In this document: piece by piece, positions 1 through 10,000 of the stretch | Layout of the letters: every line of letters starts with the position of its first letter | How positions within the stretch are numbered: position 1 is the first letter of the stretch | Source: Saccoglossus kowalevskii | Taxonomy: Eukaryota > Hemichordata > Enteropneusta > Harrimaniidae | Length of the DNA stretch: 13,061 nucleotides | Reading direction: 5' to 3' | Assembly: GCF_000003605.2 (NCBI RefSeq) | Contig: NW_003134850.1 | Coordinates: forward strand, 124,675 to 137,735 | The notes under the pieces: generated by a model | The model's database searches: none | What the model saw: the letters and a program-made list of their open reading frames with translations, nothing else | What the model was told of the DNA's origin: nothing | Translations under genes and position numbers: made by a program

Positions 1-1
1 T

Positions 2-520
2 TGGGATGTGCCCGGAGCAAGACCACCAGATGACCCGGATCCAGTGTGGAATGTGAGTGGAGCAGTAACAACCAGAGCGCAAGCGATGAAATCTGGTAAG
101 GTGAAGCTGCTCAAAGTGTGTGATGTAAAGACTGGAGCACATGTAATAAAAGACAAATTAGTCGAGATGCAGCAAGCAGACACATCGTTGAAGAAGTATT
201 ATAATAAGAGAGAACCAGAAGTGAGAGGGCACCATACAACTGAGTTCCAGGTATATGGAGGCTTGCTATATCGTATATTGGGATCGTTCAGTTCCAGGAG
301 GCAAGACGGTACGTCAAGTGGTTGTGCCGAAACTGTTGAGGACTCGTGTTATGGAGATTGCCCATGATTCAATATTTGGTGTGACTAGCTTTTATTGGCC
401 TGGGCTACATCAAGATGTTACCAGTTTTTGTAGGTCGTGTGATGTGTGCCAGAAGACTGTTTCAAAGGGATCAGCTGTGAAGGCCCCATTAGGTAAGATG
501 CCTTTAATTGATATGCCATT
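2..520 (+). pseudogene. Pol linker and integrase N-terminal (HHCC) region, broken
   Basis: The frame is open from the window edge, so this is the inside of a longer pol ORF. It includes a VTTRAQ-type linker and then an acidic/basic stretch (KDKLVEMQQADTSLKKYY) followed by GGLLYR, which usually lie just before the integrase zinc domain in gypsy elements. Near 280-290 the frame shifts by one base (frame of base 2 to frame of base 3). The second half reads into the zinc-binding region: an AHDSIFG segment with the first His, then FYWPGL and the CRSCDVCQK cysteines. The part between IFG and FYWP that should carry the second His is missing (about ten or more residues), so the HHCC site is incomplete. 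The frame runs through MPLIDMPF, where the catalytic core should start, and then breaks. Confidence 0.85.
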
Positions 521-786
521 CACGCGTGCAAAAAGTATCAAGATTGCTCCGCATTAAGAGACTGACGTCTACGCCCTATCACCCCATTTGTAATGGACTG
601 GTGGAAAAGTTTAATGGCACTTTGAAGAAAATGTTAAAGCGGTTGTGCCATGAACAACCAAGGCAATGGCATCGGTATATTGGTGCTTTACTCTTCGCAT
701 ATAGAGAGGCACCACAGGAGTCAACTGGTTTTTCCCCATTTGAGCTGTTATATGGTCGAACGGTTAGAGGCCCAATGAAGATCCTG
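521..786 (+). pseudogene. Integrase core, C-terminal part only
   Basis: After a deletion and frame change near 520-535, homology resumes at RLLRIKRLTSTPYHP and continues through NGLVEKFNGTLKKML, a hallmark block of retroviral-type integrases in which the Glu of VEKFN is the third catalytic acid (DDE). LLFAYREAPQESTGFSPFELLYGR and a GPMKIL ending follow, as in gypsy elements. Both catalytic Asp residues lie in the roughly 100-residue stretch that is missing, so the enzyme is dead. At 784-787 the sequence passes abruptly into the segment that leads to RNase H, in another frame, so reverse transcriptase sequence seems deleted at that point. Confidence 0.88.
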
Positions 787-1247
787 GGGAGAGGCCCAGG
801 AGAAAGCATATAACACTTTGCGGGAATACTTATTGGGCAAACCAATTTTTAAGTTGCCAGACCCACAGAAACCATTTGTGTTGCGGACGGACGCGTCTCA
901 GGTAGGGATTGGAGCAGTACTTATGCAGAATCATGGTGAGAAGCTTCATCCAGTTGCGTATGCAAGTAAGATGTTATCCGATGCAGAAAAGAAATATTCA
1001 ACTGTAGAAAGAGAACGTTTAGCCATTGTATGGGGCGTGAATAAATTTCGTCTATATTTAGCCGGTGTGGAGTTCATTTTGCAGACGGATCATAAACCAT
1101 TCATTGTCTTACCTGGATAAAGCCAAGTTTGCAAATGACCGAGTGATGAGATGGGCGATGACTCTGCAAGGATATAATTATCGTGTTGAGGATATTCCTG
1201 GACGGGACAGTGTGGTAGCGGACTACCCGAGTAGATTGATGGACTGA
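785..1247 (+). pseudogene. Retrotransposon RNase H domain, frameshifted
   Basis: The segment starts with WGEAQEKAYNTLREYLL, typical of the stretch between reverse transcriptase and RNase H. The RNase H domain follows. It shows the acidic residues of the family: Asp in LRTDAS, Glu in STVERERLA, Asp in LQTDHKP and a last Asp in VVADYPSR. A one-base frame change near 1098-1103, just after TDHKP, puts the last third (SYLDKAKF to SRLMD) in another frame. The domain ends at a TGA at 1245-1247, about 213 bases before the polypurine tract. RNase H is therefore the last pol domain here, whereas integrase is last in ordinary gypsy elements. Confidence 0.88.
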
Positions 1248-1472
1248 GGAACTTTTGAACAGTATAGTAGAATGTTATTCGTTTATGATTATATTTCATA
1301 TTTTATTATATTCTACTGTATGTGATTTTCGAATTTATGTACTCAGAGTTTTATTCAGTTCGATTTGATATTGTATTGTTGTTTTATTTGAAATTGTTAT
1401 CGTATTCTTATTATTGACGTCGTTGCTAGTCATGTAATATTATATGTTATAATATTCTTGAGAGGGGAGGCA
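1248..1472 (+). other. Retrotransposon 3' untranslated stretch and polypurine tract
   Basis: AT-rich, non-coding sequence between the RNase H stop and the LTR. It ends in a purine run, AGAGGGGAGGCA at 1461-1472, directly against the TGTCGCA start of the LTR. That is the position and composition expected for the plus-strand primer of LTR retrotransposons. Confidence 0.8.
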
Positions 1473-1929
1473 TGTCGCATACGACTTATTTACCACTTCC
1501 GTGTCACTGAGATCGTTCTAGAACCGTACTGTGTCTGGGTGGAATATTCTAGATTTTTTTTAGGAACTGGTTGAATAGGTAATAGAACACTGTAGGAGGC
1601 AATAGAAGGTAATGGAACATTCTAGACATTTGTAGTAAGTTCCAGACTCATTATGTATGCTGATGTAATGGTCTATTTATAGACAGTGGGGGTATCCATA
1701 GGGGAGTTGTTCAGCACTGAGTTCAGATCGGAGTAGTGGAGTTTTACCGCGTTATTGTACTTGATGTTTGCAGAGTATAATAATACCAGTTGAAACCTCA
1801 TCTGTTGGCTCCGTGTTCGTATTTTATCATCGCCGCCAGGGAAGTCTTTCTGTTATTGTTGCCATTTTGGTATTTGAACCATCACACCTGTACTATACCA
1901 ATTACGGTAATATTACGTTGCGTGTGACA
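1473..1929 (+). repeat. 3' LTR of the gypsy-type element
   Basis: The limits come from comparison with the solo LTR at 9983-10489, which matches in reverse complement. The LTR starts TGTCGCA and ends TGTGACA, so the ends form a short inverted repeat (TGTCRCA). By hand count about 20 substitutions separate the two copies. This copy also lacks about 45 bases near 1731, where the join lies at a GGAG shared by both sides of the missing part, and a six-base GTACCA near 1787. The TATATATA of the other copy reads TATCCATA here (1693-1700), so the promoter is probably damaged. No target duplication can be tested because the 5' LTR is outside the window. Confidence 0.9.
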
Positions 1930-1934
1930 CTTTT

Positions 1935-2007
1935 CCACGGGATATATATACCACCGTCGATTAGAATTTAGTCAATTCCACGGGATATATATACACCACC
2001 GTTGATT
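1935..2007 (+). repeat. Two-copy direct repeat beside the LTR
   Basis: A segment beginning CCACGGGATATATATA at 1935 is repeated at 1978, 43 bases later; both copies continue with an ACCACCG(T)YGATT stretch. The second copy has two extra bases (AC) after the TATA run. It lies just outside the 3' LTR and has no match beside the solo LTR, so it belongs to the flanking DNA. Function unknown. Confidence 0.8.
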
Positions 2008-3854
2008 TCATATCGTGACTTTGTCTGTATTTGCCTAATAGTACTTATGAATAAATCATGTATTGTTGACGTTATTTGTCTCGTCTGGTTTTGCGCTAAC
2101 GAAATGAGTTTCAAACTATTCGTCGGACCGATCACAACAACATCATAGGCCACGCCTTGATGTCAATCAAAATCTCGACCAATGGTTGCACAAGTTGTTT
2201 GACAGCACCCCTGCCACAATAAATTAATCACAATTCACTGTCATAAAGATATTTATTTCGTAAACCTTGTAAAAATAATACACGGTGGCCCCGACAACCA
2301 CCACTTAACGTAACCGGGGAAGGGATGTCAAACAAGTTTGGGTTAGAATAGATGCCCCCGACACAGTCTGACCAGCTAGCATAATCAACTATTTGGTTAA
2401 ATATTTTCACGATTGTTATTTTGTTTACATCCCAACAAGCATACAAACTCATGCCCAGTAAATCATGCCTGTAAAGTACCTATCAACGAAATGTCGATGA
2501 TCGGTCAAACATGTCACCTGTTTGCTGAATACAATGATGCATGCCGGGATCATATTGAAAACAACATTACAAGTCTAGACGCCCAACAATAGTTACAAAA
2601 CGTATGTGAAATGTTTTATATAGAAGACAATTATTGGCGCTTATTGTAATACTGATTGGCCTTCTTTTTTGAAAAATACAGTTGTGGCAATTCATTCAGA
2701 GATGCGATCATCACGATTGACGTACACCACGCATAGAATAAAAACATGTCTACTCATTAATTAGATCATTTTAATCCTTCTTAACCAGTGTCAATCGTGA
2801 CAACAAAGTCTCCTAACGCAGTCTGTATATGTGTCGTTTGAATACATCTCTATATAATATAATGCCCACGAAACAATGTTACTATGAAAACACCGTACGA
2901 GTAACTGTAGAAATCAACAACCACTATTAGAGAGGGGATCGTAACCATATATGGCAGTAATTGGACGTCGGTTTGCAAATGAAAACAACTTAACAGACAG
3001 CGCTGTCAGCTTGAATACATATAGGTCTTTGCCCAATCGTAACAGTGTATAATTTTTTCACGATTTCGACAGCCCCCTCCCCTAATTAGGCGAACACAAT
3101 TAGCGACAGTCCCCTGGAAAGACAGCCTGAGCATTTCAGGCAGGTAGGTGCGAGTTAAGAGCTGCAATGCGCGACAATTCGATCGATGGGCGTTATTATC
3201 ATGTTATATAGAAAATTAATAAAATAGTGGAAATTCTGGCCATAACAAACAAGTATATCCACGAAGTACTTTGAGAAAAGTCAGCAAACACATAACGATT
3301 ATTCTATTACATTTGAAATGAGACAAAACGTGTTGCACTCATTGTATTGTACTCGGTTCGCTTGCATACAATGCAATGTACTATGCCGTGTCGTGGGCCA
3401 GAAAATATAGTTGAAGGATTCTTTCTTTTTTTATTATTTTATCATTCTATTGAATGGGAACATTAATCACACCATAATCCCCGCATATAGAGATTGGAAC
3501 GGTAGTTTACAAAGCCGAAAAAAGATATACAAAGTGGATCCGAAAAGAACCACCACTTTTGTTTGACGTATTTGGGCCATACCATTCTATGTGGGGATGT
3601 TGTGATCATGGGGGTTAGCATATTTTATATTTAAGCATAAATTATATTATCTATAAACTTTAATTTGTTTAAAACCATAAATCGTTAATCCAAAGGCTGT
3701 TAATCAGTATTAGAATCGGTGTTTTTTTCTGAAAGGCAATGATGTACCACTGAACGGATTGGATTCGTCCTCGCCTAAGTAAGTGAAAATAAAAGTTTTA
3801 AAGGCCGGGTATTGCCTCTCATACTGTCATATACATCAGCTACTAAGCTATAAT
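2008..3854. other. Gene-poor stretch upstream of the CAP gene
   Basis: No ORF here has protein-like content or a recognisable domain, and no tRNA box pair or transposon end was found. An imperfect inverted repeat occurs at 3340-3378 (CATTGTATTGTA versus TACAATGCAATG). The last 100-200 bases should include the promoter and 5' leader of the CAP gene, but no convincing TATA/initiator pair could be assigned. An in-frame upstream ATG at 3783 would add 24 residues in front of the signal peptide and is not favoured. Confidence 0.5.
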
Positions 3855-4091
3855 ATGGGGATGGTTCTTCTACTGTTTGTACTACTGGCGGGAACCCATG
3901 TAATCTGCAGCCAACCGATAAGAACGACAAAATCGAACTTATCGTTCAGAGTGGAAGATTTCGGCGGTGTCCATTTTCCACGTCAAAAACGTGCGACATC
4001 ACTGGACTCTTCGCAAATGAGCACACTCCTCGACGCACATAATAGTCTGCGAGGTACTTTGGATCCGCCAGGAGCTAATGTCAAATTTTTG
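3855..4091 (+). CDS. CAP gene exon 1: signal peptide, propeptide, start of CAP domain
   Basis: 79 codons. The start at 3855 (MGMVLLLFVLLAG) is chosen because it opens directly with a hydrophobic signal core; ATG at 3861 is an equally good alternative. Cleavage is likely near VICS/QP (residue 19). A basic PRQKR site at 42-46 suggests furin-type removal of a propeptide that carries an N-L-S sequon at 28. LLDAHNSLRG (58-67) opens the CAP domain, with His62 as a cavity residue. The exon ends NVKFL at a GTAAAA donor (4092), phase 0, and joins well with DWDDNLATMAQ of exon 2. Confidence 0.88.
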
Positions 4092-7000
4092 GTAAAATGT
4101 TCATTACATTTAATAAGAAAACAGCGTTGATCTTTATAAGTAAACGCCCCTGACTCGGGAGGGATACTTCGGTGAAAGTTGGGTAACCAACCTTGAAAAC
4201 AAGGTTTCAGTTGCACCCTTTCTGAACAACGTAAATTAACACCAAGTTAACGACATTTACTTGCACACAAGAAATATAATGAATATACACACTAAATATA
4301 AACCAATATTATATTTCTTGGGACATATTTTAAGATAACACTCGTTAGAGAAGATTCAGGAGAATCTAGCCTATCAATACATATCTATATATATATATTA
4401 CCTTGCAAATTATTATTGAATTTAAATCGCGTAACGTGCCGGACAAAACACGTAACTTTAATTATGATTGTATTGTATTTGCGTAGAGTAGCTCAAGCAA
4501 GAGTTTCCCCATGCTATACTAGTACACAGACAAGACGTGCATATATATTGCCAATGAAATATTATTAAATTTAGCGCGAAAGTGTAGACAAATGCACCGC
4601 ATTCGATTTCCAATTTGATTAACCGCATACAGTTTTAAACCAATTGGTTAAACTTTTTGTCCCACTCTGATACCTTTTTTATAGCTATCCGGTCATTATT
4701 GTTCTAGTCATTAAATCTAGAAAAAATACATTTACCATTTACTTATCCACATACTAAAATAAATGATCTTAACACATACATATAGTTATTATAGTAACCG
4801 TTGTAGGCAGGTTGTTATATAAGTCTAGCAAATGTGAAGTCGTTGAAATGTACCGACCATGACGAACTGTCCTTTTTCTTGCATACCCTTTGCTTTTCAC
4901 TAACTATATTTCAAATTTTTAGCGCCTTCATCACCGAGGCCATAAACACATCATAAATATTAATATACTAACCACTGTGAATTTATTAATAAGCTCAATT
5001 CAATCGCTTTATTGTAAGTTATGAGACCAAAGTTATGGGACGAATTATGCAAGTTGGTCATAAAGTTATCAATGGCAACCACCAGTGAAACGTATGTAGA
5101 ACGTAGTAGTCAGTTTTCTTATTGTTATTGTTCTCAGACATGTAATCTCAAAAACAATATTTACTCAAGGTAGCTACTGTCTACCCCCCTCGCAACCACG
5201 TCAATCGAACGTTGCCTAGCGACACCTCGCAACTTTATCAATCGAACGCTGTATCTTGCCACCCCGCAGCCACGTCCACGGAACGCGAATACGTGTTATT
5301 TGTTTAGCACAATATTGTAAACCAAACAACAATAGCATTCATGTTGTTGACATGAAATTTATAGTATAAATACCCGGGAATAGATAATTTTAAGATCCAT
5401 TTTGGATGTGAAAAATATTGGCATTTAATAAAAGACAACAAGTTACGTCCTGCGCTATGTCAGCTTAGAACATCATCCACAACCTTCGGGTTGAATCTGA
5501 TCGTAAATTAAACATACCGAGGAATATGAGAATCTGTAAATTATGTAATTTAGGGTTGGTTGAGGATGAATACCATTTTTGCCTTGTATGTCCACGTTAT
5601 GTAAATCATAGAAAAAAAATATTTACCTATATTTTATCTGTCAAATCAGACTTACGAAAAATGTCCTCGTTTAATGCAGTTTGACAACCTTTCTGTACTT
5701 AAAATTGCGAAATTTGTATTCTACACTTCTAAACACAGAGTCAATCTACTTAACCAGTTGTGACTAGTTGATTCAACAATTATTTAAAGGAATCCCACTA
5801 TGTATTTTTCTATTTTTGATTTATTGTACCATAGGCCTGAGGCCATTGTACTGAATAAAATTCATATCATATCATATCACAATTGTTTTTAGACATTCAA
5901 GTTCACAATGCACTGAGCATACAATCAATAATTATGTGAAACATGTTTTTATTTTTTGTTTTCCACCTATCGTTACTTAACAGTAGTAAACAAGTTCTTG
6001 TTTGTTTGATGTCTTATTATACCGAAGTTACTAAGTCAACACAAGTAAATCAATCGCTTTATTTAATACTGCCACTACTATTAGATACGAACGATTCATA
6101 TGGTCGCTTTGTAATTTACAGAAAGGAGTTGAGAGACTGTAATTTTTTCTGAAATTTTTGAGCACTCCGAACGAGTAATTTAAAAAATGCAACTTTGGTG
6201 AATCATTCATTAAGTATCCAAGCGATCTTTTTGTTTTTTTGATCAAACAGCATGATGAATACCGATTTGTTAACATGGCATTTTGATATTATTCGCGGAG
6301 TTAGGCAGGCTCACTGTTAGATGACCACATTCACTCAACGCACTTGAAAATTTGTTGGGTTGACTCGAGTTGCCGGTAAGAATGCTATATGCGTCGTCGT
6401 CTACTAGAAAAAAGTGTGTCTGCGTCAACTTGGAATGAAAAATGCAAAGTCTACTTGGGGGACTCGTTTTGCGTCGACAACTTGAAAAGTGCAAGTTGCG
6501 TCGTCTACTTGGGGGAACTGTTTGCTTCGTCAACTTGGAAAATGAAATGTCGTCATCTAGAAATTAAGGAACCGCGTCAGCGACAAATACGCTGTAGTGG
6601 GTTAGTGACTTCTACAAATCATCACCCGTTAAATCGCGACTACTACAACTCGCTTTGCGACAACTGCTAATTAATTAGCGACGATAGTGAATAAGTTTTG
6701 CACTGATTGCTACTACTACAATTAGTAAACGTAGACATCGGAAATCGCACTTTTGTTGAAGAAGCAGCATAATTTTGAAGCTATATGTTTTACCATGCAA
6801 TTTATATCGACGCAGCAGGGTCCCGTACGGCTTTCCATAGGAATCATTCACTGGATGCCGTCGTTGTGGGTCGTTGGTGTTGTCTGAATACAAGACAAGG
6901 CCAGGCTGACTGTTAGTTTGCCACATACAATAATTTAAGATCAGACTGACTGTCAGTTGGTCACATTTAGTCAAGACAAGGCCAAGCTATAAGTTCACAT

Positions 7001-10000
7001 CAATCAATGCAGATCAGGATGATTGATAGTTAGCCACGTTCAATATTGACAAGGCAAGATTAATGTTAGCTGGCCACATTTAATCACGGTAAGACAAGAC
7101 TGACTGGTAAGTGGCCACATTCAATGTAGAAACAACCATGCTGAATGTTTGTTGGACAAGACTAGGATAACTGTTAGTTGCCTACAATCAGTCACTATTA
7201 CGTAATTGTTGGCCACATTCAATCAATGCAAGACCAGACTGACTATCAGTTGGCCATATTCAATCAAAGCGCAACCAGGCTGAATCAATGGAAGACCAGG
7301 CTGAATTAAGTCACAGTAAGACAAGGCTCAATGTTAGTTGGCCACATTCAATCATGGCAAGGCCAACCTGACTGTAAATTTATCACATTCAATCTCAGTA
7401 AGGCCAGACTGAATGTTCGTTGGCCACATTCAATCAAGGCATGACCAGGCTGATTGTTAGCTAGCCACATTTAATCACGATAAGACTAGACAACACCATG
7501 CTGAATGTTAGTTGGCAACATTCAATCACAGCTAAAGCAGGCTGACTGTTATTGTGTCACATACAATCAAGACAGTCAGTCGGTCACATGCAGTCAATGC
7601 ATGTCGAGGCTGACTATTACTTGACCACATTCAATAACGACAAGACCCGGCTGACTGTTGGTCGGCCACATTAAATTAAGGCAAGACCAAACTGACTAAG
7701 TTTTGCCGCATTCAATGAAGGCAATGTCAATGATGATCGAGGGTATGTCACGTTATTTTGTATTTTGTATTGTTATTTGTCAACGTCCGCACACAACTTA
7801 TCGCGATTTTTATGTTTATGGTTTGTAATTGTTGTATATTTGCTGTATTTTTAGTCAACATTTCTGAAGTAATGAAGTTGCAGTAGCATCCCATAATGCT
7901 GCAGTAGTGCAAAGCATATCACTATATGTGCTAGGCAACTGTTCTGAGTGCTAGTGTCACAGAATGCAAACGATGATGATAAATGATGGTTATGAGACAC
8001 ATATGGATACATATGAAAATCTGCAAGTGGTTTTGATCTCCCATTCATTTATTTTTTTCAGGATTGGGATGACAACTTGGCAACCATGGCACAGGATTGG
8101 TCAGATACCTGTAACTGGTTCCATGGCAACCACGATGATATATCGGGTTTCAGTTGGGTTGGTCAGAATCTATGGATGGCGGGACCCTACGCTAGTGATG
8201 CGACATTTGACCTCGCCACAGCAGTTACTGACTGGTACAACGAAGTTGATTACTACAATTATGATGAGAACACGTGTTCGTCAGTGTGTGGCCATTACAC
8301 TCAGGTACATACATGAACAATACACAAATATGTAGTTAAAGAAAAACAAGTGACTGACAAACAATAACAAGGACATAGTCAAAGTAGGTTTAATGGTACA
8401 TGCAGCAATGTCTTGTGACTCAAATAGAATATGTTCTGCATCACGTGTGGTACCTGGCATACATCATACTGATCATGTGACCAAAACTTTCATATCACAA
8501 CATACATTTTGATGTTCTTACGAACATCTATGTTTAATCGATTATCAATAAATGCTGCCTCGAAATGAGAGTGTATTACATATATTTTTTGGCTAATATT
8601 TCAACCCATCCATACTACTAGGTGGTGTGGGCCTCTTCGTATGCCGTTGGGTGTGGTTTGACGCATTGTCCGGCTGTGAACCAGAGTCACTTTACTGACT
8701 CATTCATTCTCACCTGTAACTATGGACCAGGGTAAGTGTAATATTACTCATGAAGTTTGCACATTCTCGGCTGTTATAAATTATTCGCCACAGTGGTACA
8801 GTGGGTAGCATAATTGTCTCCGGGGTTCACCTGGGATGTAGTATCGTGATTAGAGGGGAGGCAAGGGGGGTAGCTGGTACGGTTTTACGGGAAATAAAAA
8901 GGGCTTTTCACAATTTACGAAGAAAAAAAAGACGTTTTTACAGTTTACAGTGTTAACAAATGGAACATTGAATGGTCCGAAGAGCTCTCCGACTCAAATT
9001 CTCCACCATTGCTGCGCCGTGTGAAGAGACGCATGCGCATATTACCTTCGTAATGCTCTTCATTCGGTTAGAGGGCCTTTTACGTCTTGACATTCAATTT
9101 TGTAGTGAATTGTGTCATCTAGTCGTTTTACAGTTTCTAAAATGTAGTTTCCCTGGATTATTCTTTACGATTTTTTTATTTGGATGTGAATTTTTGTACG
9201 TACGAGAAAAATTACACATTTTTACAGTGTACGAAAAAAATATTTGATTGATTACGTTGTACGTCTAGCCTGTGATTACAGAATTACGGAATTTATTTTT
9301 TTCTATTTACGTTGTACGAACAAAAAAATATTGCAATTACGTTGAACGAAAATAACCCTTGCCCCCCCCCCCTGATTAGCATGTTTGCTTCTTGTGTTAG
9401 CACACAAAAATCATTAGGCTATATCTAAAAACTGTGTATAATAGTGCAAGAACATGGTGGTGACATAGCTGTAACACAGCAGTTAAACGAGTAGTTAAAC
9501 AGTAACCAAAGTCAATGATTAAGTTTAATGTATACATTTTCCAGCTGACATTGTTTTTAACTTACTCATACAGAGGTAACCTCATAGGCGAGAGACCATA
9601 TGCAACCGGCAGCCCATGTACACTGTGTGAAACCGGAAGTGGAGAATGCTATGAAAACAAATGCAGTGAGTACTCATTCTTTACAATAACATTTCCATGT
9701 TGTGGCCCAGCGTCATTTCTAGCAAACCATGATGTTTCCTAGATTGTTTTCGCCATGTGTAGCTATAATGCGATTTAGGAGGTTGGGGGGGGGGGGGGTT
9801 ACAGTGTTGTTGCTTATTGTAATATAATTGTCATTATAGTATCCCGTAATAACGAAATTGTGTGACTGATTGTATTTTTTTACAGGACCGTGTTCAGAAC
9901 ACAACGAGGCATGTGGTGAGTAGCAATGGAGCAATATAGAATTAACTAGTTTAATTATTAATTAATATATAGTCTAACTGAGTGTCACATGCAACGTAAT

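Larger units (their letters stand above)
1..1929 (+). mobile_element. Degenerate Ty3/gypsy-type LTR retrotransposon, 3' part
   Basis: This is the 3' portion of an LTR retrotransposon; the 5' LTR, gag, protease and tRNA primer site lie outside the window or are lost. In order it shows a pol linker with integrase zinc-binding region, the C-terminal part of the integrase core, an RNase H domain ending in a stop codon, a 3' untranslated stretch, a polypurine tract and the 3' LTR. The reading frame changes four times and the reverse transcriptase is missing, so the copy cannot move by itself. Integrase precedes RNase H, the reverse of the usual Ty3/gypsy order, although the sequences themselves are gypsy-like. 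Such an order is known for Gmr1-like elements of deuterostomes, and the stop codon plus intact 3' end after RNase H fit that clade. A local rearrangement of an ordinary gypsy element is the alternative. Confidence 0.88.
4092..5182. other. Intron 1, first part
   Basis: AT-rich intron sequence with no gene. It contains a 13-bp perfect inverted repeat (4268-4320), a short (TA)n run (4386-4398) and a short hairpin CCTTG-AAAA-CAAGG near 4191-4204. ORFs on either strand look random. Confidence 0.7.

Noticed and set aside
579-845. Minus-strand ORF opposite the integrase
   Set aside because: It is the antisense shadow of the well-conserved integrase block and has no features of its own.
1930-2153. 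Longer LTR ending near 2140
   Set aside because: The solo LTR has a perfect 5-bp duplication exactly at the TGTGACA end, and no homology continues past 1929, so the LTR ends there.
3783-3854. Upstream start at 3783 extending the CAP protein
   Set aside because: The extra 24 residues lie before an ideal signal peptide and would move its hydrophobic core inward; 3855 or 3861 is the better start.
6891-7731. CRISPR-like array
   Set aside because: Units of 41 bases repeat as a whole with no unique spacers, and the context is an intron of an animal gene; it is a degenerate minisatellite.
7964-8335. ORF overlapping CAP exon 2 in another frame
   Set aside because: The frame at 8062-8304 gives the full CAP core with signature motifs; the other frame starts within the intron and is a shadow.
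8972-9247. 91-codon ORF inside the MITE
   Set aside because: It shows no transposase motif and lies in low-complexity, repeat-rich sequence; most likely chance.
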